Shown: positions 33,755 through 45,474 of the stretch, in pieces
How the letters are laid out: each line of letters starts with the position of its first letter
Position numbering within the stretch: position 1 is the first letter of the stretch
Assembly (NCBI GenBank): GCA_917880885.1
Contig: OU862931.1
Span: forward strand, 16,844,736-16,908,735
Direction of reading: 5' to 3'
Origin: Limnephilus marmoratus
Taxonomy: Eukaryota > Arthropoda > Insecta > Trichoptera > Limnephilidae
Length of the DNA stretch: 64,000 nucleotides
Position numbers and translations under genes: made by a program
Notes under the pieces: generated by a model
Database searches by the model: none
Seen by the model: the letters and a program-made list of their open reading frames with translations, nothing else
Told to the model about the DNA's origin: nothing

Positions 33755-33865
33755 AGATCTGAATAACCATGTAATTCCCCGCATTCCTATTCCCTATCTC
33801 CTTCCCTTCCACATACTCTTCAGCCTCACAGCACACCCCAATTGGGGACGCCATAATCTTTTTTT
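33755..33865 (+). repeat. Family B SINE 3' fragment B2
   Basis: 'agatctgaataaccatgtaa' to 'caccccaattggggacgcca', followed by a T-rich tract. Matches B4. Confidence 0.65.
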
Positions 33866-33879
33866 TATTTTTATTCTTT

Positions 33880-34420
33880 TTATTATTATTGTAAATCAGA
33901 ATAACTCCAATAACAGTACGATTTAGTTACCTTAGGGAACGTACCCATACTACGTGACCAATTTTTTTTTTGCAATTTTTAAACCCCCCGGTGACCGAAA
34001 TCCTAAGCAAACTGCCGCTCATTTGTACCAAGCGTGACATTTTGAAGACCCCCCCCCGAAGAGGTCACGTAGTATGGGTACGTTCACTTATCAGCATTTA
34101 GGCAAGTGACTCTTCAATAATATTTTAAGGCATATAAAGAACAGTCGCTTACATCCAAATGATTTGCAATTTCATTTAACAGCACCACTCCCCTCGTCAT
34201 GCTATGCTTTGACAAGACGTCTGTTCTGCCGTTCGGTACTTTAAATAAATCAGGATGTCGACTTCGGCTGTAGTGGTCTGGTACATATAAATCATAGCAT
34301 CCCAAGAGAAATGGGCTATCGATGAAATTGTTCCAAATTTTGAAAGACAGAATAGCAAGACTTGAATCTCCGTCTAGTTTCTAGAACAGAATCAGTTTCC
34401 TGAAGTAAGTTAATATGGTG
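33880..34420 (-). pseudogene. LINE reverse transcriptase C-terminal tail, copy 2, split by a MITE
   Basis: Closely matches 28916-29300 in DNA and protein: LLGCYDLYVP-equivalent residues and KVPNGRTDVLSKHSMTRGVV, then ANHLDVSDCSLYALK. A 153-bp MITE (33935-34087) sits between 'gatttagttacc' and 'tcagcatttagg', which are nearly contiguous in copy 1. Near 34390 a short deletion removes frame relative to copy 1. Confidence 0.7.
33935..34087. mobile_element. Family J 153-bp MITE, copy J1, TTA target duplication
   Basis: Terminal inverted repeats GGGAACGTACCCATACTACG (continuing GTGACC). TTA flanks it at 33932-33934 and 34088-34090. The right end has one mismatch (GTTCAC). The interior is C-rich on one side and G-rich on the other. 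Confidence 0.85.
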
Positions 34421-35070
34421 CATGAACCTTGGATAGGTTCCATGCTTCCGCATATAAACATACCTGAGGAATTTCTTCTGGATTTATCTTACTGACTCCG
34501 TTAGTATATTCACATTAAAAAGCTGTTTCAGTACACACTCCTTGCTTCATTCACATCCATATACATATATACATTCTCTTTCGTTATTCTAATTCTTGAC
34601 ATGACCCGAAACAAGTATTAAAAGATTTAAACAAGTATTATTATTGTCAAAAAACTATTCAGAATCTGTCTATTAGGTACAAACGATTAATGGACAAAAT
34701 GTAAAAATTATGTAATGTTATAATGAAGTTAACAGTAGGTACATTTTCCTGGATTTTAGGATATTAACAAGTTGATTGATTTGTAATAAAAATGTAACGT
34801 ACAAAATCGAGGCCTTTCCTAAAACCTTCCGATATTCGTTTTCGCACGTTTCTCCGTAATTTTGGTAATTTCGTTAATGTACATAGATCGTAGGTACTCA
34901 CCGTTGTAATGTTTTAGTTCATTAATTTATCACCACACTTCATTTTAAATTCGACGAATTAAATTGTTTAGGACACAATTTTAATATGAATTGGCGGAAA
35001 TCTGCGAAAATTGGTAATGCTGTGTTTATTTTACTGGTATTTCAATTTCGATTCCATAACAGCCCGTCTT
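34421..35070. other. No recognised gene
   Basis: AT-rich, with no supported feature. Confidence 0.45.
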
Positions 35071-35075
35071 ACTTA

Positions 35076-35228
35076 GGGAACGTACCCATACTACGTGACA
35101 CGTTTAGGGGGGGGGGGTCTTCAAAATGTCACGCTCCATACAAATGAGCGGCGGGTTGCTTAGGATTTTGGTCACCGGGGGGGGTTAAAAATTGCAAAAA
35201 GTTGGTCACGTAGTATGGGTACGTTCCC
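35076..35228. mobile_element. Family J 153-bp MITE, copy J2, opposite orientation
   Basis: Same length as J1 and reversed. The first and last 24 bp are perfect inverted repeats. TTA occurs at 35073-35075 and 35229-35231. A 3-bp TTA duplication with such ends does not match a superfamily I can name with confidence. Confidence 0.85.
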
Positions 35229-35261
35229 TTAGTAGTCGTGTCTTCTCCACCCTAAATACCA

Positions 35262-35310
35262 GGGGCGGGGAACCTTTTCGGCGTCATGGGCATCCTTTGA
35301 CTTTCGTCAG
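35262..35310 (+). repeat. hAT-like terminal fragment
   Basis: 'caggggcggggaaccttttc' resembles hAT-type ends (CAGGG-x-GG-AACC). No matching right end was found within a few kb, so it is a lone fragment at best. Confidence 0.3.
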
Positions 35311-37165
35311 CAGAGAATTTCGCAAATCGTATTTTTACATTATGATTAGAATACGGGGCACGTTTTAATTGATTCTGCATAAGAGTCCACAAGATTAAAT
35401 AATAGTTATACACGGAAAAGACCATTTCTCAGAATGTTAAGGGGTATGGTGTACAACTCAAATGTAAAGCTTCACTAGGTACATGAGAATGGTACATGCT
35501 TCATTTGATGAATCTGCTATTTGTTATTTAATTAATCGTTATGTTTTGAAAACAAAACTGGATCAAATTAATACTGTATGCGGGGAATTAAAACTAAACT
35601 CAAAAAATGAAAAAAAAAATTTTTTAATTCTGGCAGCACATATCCTGCAACTAAAATTACAGGAATTGCAATTTTTTTCAACTTTTTCAAAGTTCTTACG
35701 AATTACATATGATTTGAGACAAAAAAAATTGTTTTCCTTCAGATTAATCCGCTACTGGAATTTAACAGATCATTCGATCATGAAACTGGATTTCACTTAT
35801 TGTGAATTTGCGTGCGAGTCACGAGCTTTAATTGATACTACACCCAGAACACAAAAATGGTTTTCCTCCGATTCCGTCCATGTGTCCTCGGAACACATGC
35901 ATATTCTCCGTCCATCCGCTCTGCGCACTTCCAAAGTGTTGTGAATGGTTTCTTGATAATAATAACGCGTTCTTCACGACAAAACACATATGTATTATTA
36001 TAATCAGGAACGAAGGACGGCCTGGAGTCCAACATCCTCTATGTAATGCTCTCAAATCATCTCTGTTCTCTCAATCTCTCTAGTTGCTAGAAACCAAATA
36101 GCTATCTTACCTCGGTTCTGAATATGGAGGGTCAAACCTAAACACTAGAGACATCTCTCGGATAACCCTATAAACTCTACGGCTACTAGCAATAGAGCCA
36201 TCTGTGCTTCATAAATCGCACTATCATACAAACCATGTATCTAAATGAATTTTCATAGATAATTACGCTTGCACCGACATAGCAATGGTTTTATTCGTAA
36301 TAACCGTCATACAAATGTAATCATATCATCCTTCAAACTAATTAGATCAACAAAACGAATATTAAGACTCCAAAATATTGATCCAAGTAGGTACATTTCT
36401 TTAATAATATATTGTGTAATTCAAACAGAAAACCAAACGAATAAAGTAACATTTGTTTGAGTAACTCAATCTTCTTCCGTACTTGATTATCTTAAAATAA
36501 TTTTAGTTAGAGAGTGTAGAATAGGCACACTATATTATTAGATAACACTATTTAACATTGCTATATCATCCCGGGTATTGCAGGTCTACTCAAACAGGGA
36601 CAAATAACACTGAATTTATCCCATTGAATATTCAATTTAACCTAACACCGTTTGCGGTACCCATTACAAATTGCCAAAAGGGTTCTACATATTAATTCTA
36701 TATTCTACCTCGTATTAAAATGGTCCCAAACGGTGTTTACTGACTGTGATTTCAAAGTCTCGCATTACGATTAATGGATTATATCCATATTACCGAAATT
36801 GCGTCGAATTAACGGAGCTATTGGCAAGTTCCAAATAAATGAAGATAATGGGAAACCGCGTAAGGCCGGATCATATCGGCAGGTTCGCGTGGGAGAGCAC
36901 TATTAATTCTTAGAAATGGACTGAATTCAGTGTGAAAAAGTAAAAATCGAAAAACAGAAAAAGTCCGGCCTTTCACACGAAGGTTTATATTTTATACCGA
37001 TTCTCACGTGGAAACAATTTCGGAACCCATATGATGACAAGCAAATCTTATCGCAGATACTTGCCATTGGAGAAGAAATAATAATTTGAGACGGTACTAA
37101 ACAAAAATTGCAAATAAACACCTCAAATATAACCTGGATTACCTTTTCTGTGTAGAATATTTTCT
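35311..37165. other. No recognised gene; 153-residue open frame at 35483-35944
   Basis: The plus-strand frame at 35483-35944 has no domain I recognise, no start context and Lys/Phe-rich composition. I treat it as chance. The rest is AT-rich. Confidence 0.35.
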
Positions 37166-37169
37166 CTCA

Positions 37170-37560
37170 GGGCCTGTATCGTCGATTGGTAATGCCGTGC
37201 GGAAGGTATTTTTAAGGAAAGGAGGGAGATAAAGTTCGGAGAAGTAATATGATGGGGTGGGTAGGAGTCTAGAGGGTCAGAGGATCAAATAGTGTGGGAT
37301 TTTTAAATCCATCCCTCCCACTGTGGTGCAAGGCGATGGTTCGCGAGAAGTCCGGGTCTCTCTCATCCAGTCTCTCCCGATCCGGCCCGCGACGCAGTAG
37401 GTGGGCACAAGGACCTAGGCAACTTCACCTCATGAACCCGGGCATCCCTGCTAACTCAATTAATGTAGCGAACCACTTGGCAGTAACAAAGGGCATAAGT
37501 GTTTCTTATCCAATAAATGGTTCCCGGGGCGGCGGTACACATTCCAGCCTCATTCTCCTA
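37170..37560 (-). repeat. Family A repeat, copy A5, long form
   Basis: Reverse orientation. 'aataaatggttcccggggcg' near 37515, 'atgaacccgggcatccctgc' near 37430 and the GC-rich middle 'gatccggcccgcgacgcagt' near 37379. It contains the same extra middle as A2 and A7. Confidence 0.7.
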
Positions 37561-37889
37561 AAGCATAATTTGATGTCGTTTTTCATTGCCGTAGTCATAA
37601 TCAAATATACACCCTAAGTTCACGATACCAGAACGTCATAAACACCCGATTTTATAGTCCAGTCCAATGTTTTAAATATAAATAAACACATATCATTTCC
37701 ACACAACATGGGTAAAATAATGCACACTATCTTTAACGGTACGAAAATCGGTACCAAATATGATACGTCATTTTTCATCTCAATCTATATCGATGCTGGA
37801 AAGACGACCCACGCGGAAACTGGACGAAAAAAAGCATCTTGTAAAATGTCCTTAAAACTGATATTATATTCTGCAAAATACTAGGAACT

Positions 37890-38045
37890 ATTCTGAGACG
37901 TGGTATTTTGGTATCCCACTCTTTAAGTGGCTTTTGTCGTGTTTGGTGAGCAAATCTAAATAGCCAGGTAAATCCCAACCTTCCTCTTTCCGAACTCCGT
38001 TCAGCCTTACAATATACCCCAATTGGCGATGCCATGATTGCACTT
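37890..38045 (+). repeat. Family B SINE 3' fragment B3
   Basis: 'aaatagccaggtaaatccca' through 'ataccccaattggcgatgcc' matches B4. The head is missing. Confidence 0.6.
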
Positions 38046-38067
38046 GATCTGAACATACATTCATATA

Positions 38068-38240
38068 TAAAAAAAACCAAATGTGCAATTCACACGCGAT
38101 AGAACTGAAACCTTCAGAAAACTAAAGTAGACACGAATGGGAAGACTACCAAGCATCGCACAATGAGGATAGGCTACGAAGCACCACACAAAGAGGATAC
38201 CGATTATACTATCTCAGTATCTCGCAGGCTAAATCCTATA
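38068..38240 (+). repeat. Family D repeat, copy D2
   Basis: 'gtgcaattcacacgcgatag', 'ctacgaagcaccacacaaag' and 'tatctcgcaggctaaatcct' match D1 and inverted D3. A short internal duplication ('aagcatcgcacaatgaggat' then 'aagcaccacacaaagaggat') makes it longer. Confidence 0.55.
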
Positions 38241-38242
38241 GA

Positions 38243-39012
38243 GTCTCTGCATTCTTATAATATAGTGTGCTGGGGATCCTGCGCAAAGACTTATATAGAA
38301 CCACTTAATATTGCCCAAAAAAAACAAACGCTTTGTAGATTTTTTAATAATATTAATATTGCAGAAAGAACACAGCAAATTCGTACTACGAGAATTGGCT
38401 CTGGTCTGAATTTTATGGCAATTCAAACTCCACTCATATTAATAGCCTTCCAGAACATATAAAGTCATCTAATTCCTTGTACACTTTTAAAAAGAATCTT
38501 AAATTATTTGTATTAGTCGAGGATTGCCAATTAATTTTCTCTACTTTGTCCTTTCTAAATTATTAGCTAAATGAGTATGTTTACGAAATAAGTTAAAATA
38601 ATTTTTATTTTTGTTTAAACTGTTTTTTTTTTCATCTTCCTCCTGCCAAATCTATAGCATGTTAAATTATATACATACATATATTTATTATTTACAACTT
38701 AATCCTTAAAAACAAAACAAAAACAAAAAAACTTTATTTTATTTTATTTTAAATCAGATCTCAAAACTATGGTCACCCTAAAAGTCTACATTAATATACT
38801 ACCTAGCGCCATCAATTTAGTAGGTACCCATAATCTCAATCTGTAAGAAATACAACAATATTGTTCTTTCAAAATCTGTATAATTTTGTGTTATTTTGTT
38901 AACTTGTATAATTATTGTTAACCTCAACACAGGCTTGTCCTAGTGAGGTAACAAATTGTATTGTAAACATTTTTACCTACAGTGTAAAGAAGCAATAAAT
39001 AAATAAATATGT
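38243..39012 (+). pseudogene. LINE reverse transcriptase C-terminus with 3' tail, frameshifted
   Basis: Plus strand: SYNIVCWGSCAKTYIEPLNI then AQKK (the usual 'Y-i-vWG-----i--l---Qkk' segment), ERTQQI, then in another frame NSLPEHIKSSNSLYTFKKNL and KLFVLVED. At least two frameshifts separate these pieces. Untranslated sequence continues to about 39012 and ends in (AATA)n. Strongly 5' truncated, with the start fused to family D. Confidence 0.7.
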
Positions 39013-39057
39013 GTTTGTCTCTTTTTAGGTTCACTTCCGTTTCATTGAGTTTCAAAT

Positions 39058-39211
39058 CATAACGGCGCTAACGGTTTTACTTCAAAAAATATCAAACTCT
39101 GGCTTGTGCCAAAACCGTTTTATAAATTGATGTACATAACGGCGCTAACGGTTTTACTTCAAAAAATATCAAACTCTGGCTTGTGCCAAAACCGTTTTAT
39201 AAATTGATGTA
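39058..39211. repeat. Perfect tandem duplication of 77 bp
   Basis: 'cataacggcgctaacggttt' ... 'ttttataaattgatgta' occurs twice head to tail (39058-39134 and 39135-39211) with no differences I can see, implying a recent event. Confidence 0.95.
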
Positions 39212-39884
39212 CTACTTAACGTTTATTTACGTATTTTCTCTAAGCAAAAAAACATTTATTCGCACGTATTTCCAATCTTCATGGTAATATTTTAATTTGT
39301 CTACCTTTGTTTTTCAGTTCTGTCGAGTTACAGACCCAGTTTGGTCCCGTCGGGTAATAATTAAGCCGTGGGTCCGGGCGGGGGAGGGGGGGGGGGTTAA
39401 GAGGGACAGTTTCCGTGTTTGGAGTGGTCCTGTAATTGGTCCCCGCGTCTCGTGCGTAAACACGACCAACGCATTCATTAGGAGGTACCTACTGACCCAT
39501 TTCTGTATCCGGCGCAATTTCTGCTCTCCCGGACCTCCGAAAAAAGTTGACGGCACCTCTCAAGGCACCTTGTATTGCATTTTATGATGATTTTTTCATA
39601 TTATACGGGACTTTTCACCCACTAATTTACATAAATAAATTAACAAGGGCTGTATTTTTAAGGAAAAAAAGGATAAAGACAAAATTTTTGCATAAGCGGG
39701 TATTACACTGTTATTCTAAAAAAGAACACAAAATATTTTTATGGATATGAAGCAAAACAAGGTACTTGAGCTCTGGCATCTTGAAATTTGCACAGTTTAT
39801 TGAAGTGAAAACTTCTTTAGCACCGTTGTGATCTGAAACTCGATGAAACGAAAAATAGCGACACTAAAAAGAGACAAACACATC

Positions 39885-40025
39885 TATAGGATTTAATCTG
39901 CGAGAGAATGAGATAGTATAATCGATCTCCTTTTTGTGCGGTGCTTCATAGCCTCCCGCTCTTCTCTACATTAGTTTTATGAAGGTTTTACTTCTACCGC
40001 GTGTGAATTGCACAGTTTTTTGTTA
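39885..40025 (-). repeat. Family D repeat, copy D3
   Basis: Inverted copy: 'gcggtgcttcatagcctccc' and 'ctgcgagagaatgagatagt'. The far end 'taccgcgtgtgaattgcaca' shows the family's short inverted word. Confidence 0.6.
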
Positions 40026-40054
40026 GAATTTTATTGTTCAATGAACATATTTCA

Positions 40055-40458
40055 AGCCTCCGTGGTCTAGGGGCAAGGCCTATTTTTATACTAGCGATCC
40101 GGAAGTCGCGAATTCAAATCCCGGCGAGAGCAAGGAAATTTTATTTGATTGTATTGTATGTTCACAATTTAATCATTTAAAATAATAAAAGCTATATCTG
40201 CGTCACGTTCCAGAGTGGAAGATACTCTCGTTATCGCCCTGGCGTAAGAACACCATTTAGAATTAAAACGTTGCTTAAAATAGCTTTAGCCGTGTTTTGT
40301 GAAAAGAATGACAAGATCTGAATAGCAAGGTATTTCCCCGCCTTCCTCTTCCCCATCTCCGCCCCCTCCCCACTTAGCTTCAGCCTCACAACATACCCCA
40401 AATGGGTAAATGACACAGTGTTACAAGGATTCTTGTACGGTATTCACGAAAAAAAACA
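40055..40458 (+). mobile_element. Family B tRNA-derived SINE, full-length copy B4
   Basis: Head 'gcctccgtggtctaggggca' (box A) and 'gcgaattcaaatcccggcga' (box B) are in tRNA-like spacing. Next come an AT-rich linker, the body 'gttccagagtggaagatact', 'gaatagcaaggtatttcccc', 'cataccccaaatggg', then 'ttcttgtacggtattcacga' and an A8 tail. Box spacing and the pyrimidine-rich body agree with a Pol III-transcribed SINE. A functional tRNA is excluded, since the acceptor ends do not pair. Confidence 0.75.
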
Positions 40459-40459
40459 A

Positions 40460-42380
40460 TTACTATTAACGTCGGTACCATGAATATTGAACTTTGAAAT
40501 ATGTATCTTTTTGCAGAAGACTCTTCTACATAGTTTAATATTATTTAATGACTCAATAATAAAAAAAAACAGTTGCTTGTTTCATATATATCATATATTT
40601 ATTTGCACAACGTTGCATTACGTTTAAGATGAATATATACGTGAAATCCTATTTAGATACTATTTTGATTAATCTTTACGACGAATCGGCTTACAGTATG
40701 AACATCAAAAAATATGCTACGGATAAATCGAAGCTTTTACTAGCTTTTCTATGTATTGGAATTACAATAAAATTATTATTTACATAACAAAAAATATAAG
40801 CGTAAATCACCAAAAAAAATGTTTTTTTATGACTTAACCACGAAGTAATACAAGAAACAATTTTAAAAAAATACCCCTTTATGGCTAAGACTATTTTTGA
40901 GGTTTTCCATGTTCTAACTTTTTTTCGTTCTTATAAAATTATGCACAAAATAAATAAAAACACTTTTTGCTTACTAGCCTCGTGCAAAAAGACGCTCGAT
41001 TTTAAAATTTTGCAGGCGTGAGATTCGAAATATTTCTAGCGTTTATATTCCTCTTAACTCCCATTTCACTCAAAAACCATTTTATCTTTTCCGTATGTAA
41101 AACATATTGCTAAAGAGACTTCTAAAGACGCTCGACAAACAAAACAAAAGAATTAACTTGAACGAAAACCGGCTTAAATTCATTATATTGAAATCTTTAC
41201 GGAACGAAGTTTCTGTATTACTTGGTAGATACAATATATTATTCCACCCCACTTTCTATTGTCTATCTCCGTCTATCTTTCTAAGTCTATCTCCGCTACG
41301 AAATTTTAGTAGTACCTAAGCTCAAAATTAGATAAAGGCAGCCAACACTTTTCCCAAAATGCCGGTTAATTATTCAATGTCTGTTTAATTTCAGAGGCAA
41401 CAAGGATTACGACACCACGCGGGCTATGCCACAATGGGATACGCATTACTTATCGCCTGGAATAGTATGCGCCGAACTGAAATGCCGACCTGAAATTGAC
41501 ACTTTTTTATTTATTTTATTTATCACTTTGTTTTAATTTCTAGTTAAGGTTCAAACCAATTATGAATTACAAATATGAATATCATTATCAACAAGGTTAC
41601 CCCATTTAGGCCAAAGATGGCGCTAGCAATTGCAGATGTCGCCGTTGTGTGATAATTTTTTGTCTTCCTCCCTTCTCAACGGACAAAGGAAGTTAAAATT
41701 GAAATTAAAACACTTAAAATTATAACAGAACAATAAATAAACTCACAAAGGAAGTTAATTATAAAAAGCCCACGCCACCTAAAAATTACTTACTTCTTAA
41801 CTAAATTTGCACGGAAAAACAATAAGTATTGATTGATTTGTCCGTCGGGTGGGGAAAAAATTGCTTGTGGATAATTTGTAAATTCAAAATCATAACAATA
41901 AAAAACGAAGGATTTAATTTCTCAAAGGTGCTTTATTCAAAAAACCATTCTACCACTTCTTCTTCTGTGAAGACCTAATTATTTTACACAGCTCACTAAC
42001 AGAATACATCACAATATAGTTATTACATTAATTTACATTTTCAGTATGGTTATAGCGATGATTCTAATTATAGGTGAGCACAGCATTCATCTCAATATTC
42101 TTGGTAAGACTATACCACATAAAACAAGAAGGATCAAAATCAAATATTAGTAAATGCATACATACATATATATGTGCATACGTACACACACATATACATA
42201 TTTATATGCATATTCTACACATATATACACATATACATTTATAAACTTATTATAGAGCCGATGCCTAACTATGATTAAATAATAATTACGATCCATTAAA
42301 TTACGATACTTTAAAACAATAAACGCCAGGGTTGCCGGCATAAACTATAAAATTATTCGAATTCTTACATTCTCAGTCAG
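40460..42380. other. AT-rich sequence with no recognised gene
   Basis: Nothing supported apart from a (TATA/CACA) simple repeat at 42155-42245 and a possible empty insertion site for MITE C at about 41463-41493. Confidence 0.45.
42155..42245. repeat. TATAC/CACA-type simple repeat
   Basis: 'catacatacatatatatgtg' and similar runs. Frames over it are low complexity. Confidence 0.7.
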
Positions 42381-42385
42381 TTTAA

Positions 42386-42588
42386 GAAGAAGATAGAGAG
42401 ATATGCAATTACGAATGTTAGAGGAGCGCGTTAATATTTAGAGCGATAAAATCGATGCGAAAATTGTGAAAATGTTTAATAAAACACGACTCGTTTAAAA
42501 TAGAGCAAAAATCTCGTGTAAGGCGTCTTAAGTATCATTTAAAGAAACATTGTGAATTTTTTCACAACTATAACTTGTAAAATAACTG
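42386..42588 (+). repeat. Family C MITE, truncated copy C4
   Basis: Starts after TTAA (42382-42385) at 'gaagaagatagagagatatg' with the terminal repeat lost, and stops abruptly at 'cttgtaaaataactgag', about half way through the element. Confidence 0.65.
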
Positions 42589-42806
42589 AGTCTGATCTGA
42601 CATACCGCAGATTATTCGAAAACTTGACAATTCGTGAGTCGCTACCATGGTAACTATTAACAATGCAACTGAAACGCGACTGCCGCACGATCAGCACTGC
42701 TGTTTGGAGGAGGTTGGAGTTTAATCGACTGGTATACATGGCAACCTAATAAACCAATTTGACTTTAGGATGAGCAGGAACAAAGGAATGGATTGAGCGA
42801 TAGGTA

Positions 42807-42852
42807 AATTATTTTCCTCAGGGCCTCCTGTGTGAAACTAATGTAAAAAAAA
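42807..42852 (+). repeat. Family A 3'-end fragment A6
   Basis: 'attattttcctcagggcctc' + 'ctgtgtga' and an A-rich tail, i.e. only the closing hairpin arm. Confidence 0.6.
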
Positions 42853-42859
42853 GTGTTAC

Positions 42860-43390
42860 GTTTGTAAGTTCTACAAAAGTTGTTACTTATGGAAGCCATT
42901 CTCTTTCAGCAATCCGCGTATTCAAGGCTTTGCATTAATGAGAAATGAACACTTTACAATTCAAAATGTCATCTTGATAGCGGCAAAGTTCATGAATAAA
43001 TACTTATCTCCACCAAATAATGTCACTCACCGGTCTTGGCGGCTGCCGCGGGGGTTCTTCCACGCACTTTCATAAGAAATTGACGAGGTTGTAGTAGATA
43101 CTAATTCTAACCCGAACGCGAAGATTTGGAACTTTTATTGTCGCTACTTACACCATTATTTTGCAGTAAAAGTTAATCGTGGGAGAATGAAACGTAGCTA
43201 TAAACTGCGAGACGGAGAGATAAACATATAAAAAGAGAGATATGACGTTAAAATGATTTTTTTAAGAGGTCATAAACCTTAAGGCTCATAATATAATATT
43301 TAGTGTTTTGTTATTTCAGGTACAATAATAATACAGACTACAAATAATAAGCGTAATAAAAAATAAGAAAATATACAGATTTAGGAATTG
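42860..43390. other. No recognised gene
   Basis: AT-rich, with no supported feature. Confidence 0.4.
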
Positions 43391-43397
43391 AGATTAA

Positions 43398-43791
43398 GGG
43401 CCCGCAACCTCCCTTAATCACGTTAAGTTTTAAAGCTCTTAAAAAATATATGTTATTCTTGAAGATAATATTTAGACATTGCCCGCGCCGAAACGCAAAT
43501 TATATAAAATCCCTCGATAGAAAAAAAATCGCAAAGTATGCTCCAAAAATTATTATGAACACGTTTGTTTCAGTTATTTTATAAGTTATATGCATGAAAA
43601 AATTCAAAGTGTTTCATTAAATGCTGTTTAATGCCCGCGAGATTTTTACTCTATTTTAAACGAGTCGTGTTTTATTAAACATTTTCGCAATTTTCGCATC
43701 GATTTTGTCGCTGTAAATGTCAGCGCTCTCCTCTAACATTCGTAATTTCGTATCTCTCCACCTTCTTCTTTTCGAGACCGATTGCGGAGCC
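43398..43791 (-). mobile_element. Family C TTAA-target MITE, copy C5
   Basis: 394 bp, reversed, between TTAA at 43394-43397 and 43792-43795. The ends have drifted ('gggcccgcaacc' and 'gattgcggagcc'). The minus-strand frame at 43656-43874 lies across the element and is not a gene. Confidence 0.7.
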
Positions 43792-44284
43792 TTAAAAGAA
43801 TTTGGCATTCTCAGACTATAAAAAATATTACAATTGGTTATTTCGGCTACCGGCGTTATACCTAGCTCTCTCATTCAAAATTTAGGCATATTAGATTGGT
43901 CAAAAAATTTACATATAAAAATGCAAAAATCAGTCATTTTAAATACTCGTAGGATTACAAAAGATTTTTTTAAATATTTATATTGAGGGATCAGTAGAAT
44001 TTATAGGTCCAATTAGGAGTTCCACCGAGCCGAACCCTGTGATATGAAAATATCTGGAGTCAATATCATTTGGTCGCTGGTAGGTTGACATGTTGGTCTT
44101 GTATTAGTTTGTATTTATTATACTTATATAGTGCAATTGCATAGCGTGATTTGACTAGATGATCATTTGTAGAAAAGTGTGTGAAAGGGTTTAAGTCTTT
44201 CCTGTGGGGAAGATTTAACCCGGACATAAAATCTGGTACGTAAAAGAGTCTGGTACGAAAATTAATAAAATAAAAATTTGAGGT

Positions 44285-44500
44285 TGCTTTGAGGAAGGTC
44301 TTATACATGAAAGAAAGAAGAGGAAGTTCTGGGAAGGAAGAAGGTATGAGGGGTGGGTAGGAATCTGGGGTCAGTAGGTCCAAGAGTGATAGACGTATGA
44401 ATCAATCCCTCCCACCGCGGTGCAAGTCGATGGGTCGAGAGAGTTCTGCTGGAGAGACCAAATGATCTACCTTAACCAGTCTCTAACTATCCGGCCCGCC
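44285..44500 (-). repeat. Family A repeat, 3' part, copy A7
   Basis: Reverse orientation: 'ggaagttctgggaaggaaga', 'ggggtgggtaggaatctggg', then the long-form middle 'caccgcggtgcaagtcgatg' and 'ctatccggcccgcc'. Confidence 0.65.
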
Positions 44501-44720
44501 AAGGATGGCAAACGCCTACTTCTACCAAGACTTAGACTTGCGTCAACCCAAGAACAAGGCATGACGATTAGAATAGAAGAGACCCTAGAAATTGCGTTCT
44601 TTCAGGGTATGTTGCGAGGCTAAAGGGAGTGGGAAAGAGTAGGGTTGTGAAGCACCTGGCTATTAAGATCTGATCACTAAAGACGGCTCAAGCGATTTCA
44701 AGCCTTTCAAACCTAACCTT
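44501..44720 (-). repeat. Family B SINE fragment B5
   Basis: 'agggtatgttgcgaggctaa', 'agcacctggctattaagatc' and 'atttcaagcctttcaaa' match B7. It directly abuts A7. Confidence 0.6.
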
Positions 44721-45470
44721 ATGTTCTCTATTTTGCAGGTGCTTGTAGGTTTTTATAGATGCAACGCGCCCTCATTTTCTTTTGCCTTGTTTAATTTATC
44801 TTTATCATACTAACCGATTTTTTTGCATTTTGTTTTTCCTGTTAAGCACTTGCATACTGCTTGCTAACAACGTATGCAAGGACACTGGAGGTCTAGATTC
44901 ATTCAAAATAAATAAATAAACCTTCGTTTAAGCAAAAAATTAGAATCTTGCGAGAGCCTTGAAGGATTAACCACCTGTTACTTATACCAGGGCGGGTAAG
45001 AGGTCGATAACCTCCACTTTCAAACCTAACCTAACTCAAACCTCTCCAAAAAGAAGGGAACTTACGCAGGCCACTAAGGTCACAAAAAATATTTTGGACT
45101 GAGCGTGAAGTCCTGTTTTAACTCGACCGTTCGGAATTTCACCTGTCTGTAATTTTTTTTCTGTGTTCGTTTCTGAAAATCAATTGTATTCAATTTAATA
45201 TTCAAGCAAGGCTTAGTTTGCATTAGTGGTTAAATTTGAATATGGTTTAGTAAAGTATATATTTTTTCAATATTATTATTATTATTTCCAGCATTATGGC
45301 ACCTACTTGCCTGAAAAAAGTTTGAAAAAAGAATTGTTTTTGAGATAGTGACGTTTCATTAAACGAATAATTGTATAATTCCTTAAACGTTACAATCAAT
45401 TATACCTATGCTTTATAATACATTAAGAAGGTAGGTATTAAAGTCACCTACGTACTGAGGTAATTTTGGT
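44721..45470. other. No recognised gene
   Basis: A possible LINE 3' untranslated tail ends in (AATA)n near 44910-44925. Otherwise unexplained. Confidence 0.35.
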
Positions 45471-45474
45471 TTAG

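Noticed and set aside
35483..35944. 153-residue plus-strand frame as a host gene
   Set aside because: No recognisable domain, no supporting start or splice context, composition typical of AT-rich noncoding DNA.
39380..39396. Short G run as a regulatory element
   Set aside because: Isolated homopolymer-rich stretch without further structure.
44000..44038. hAT terminus ('gttccaccgagccgaaccctg')
   Set aside because: Resembles a hAT end but has no partner end or target duplication nearby.
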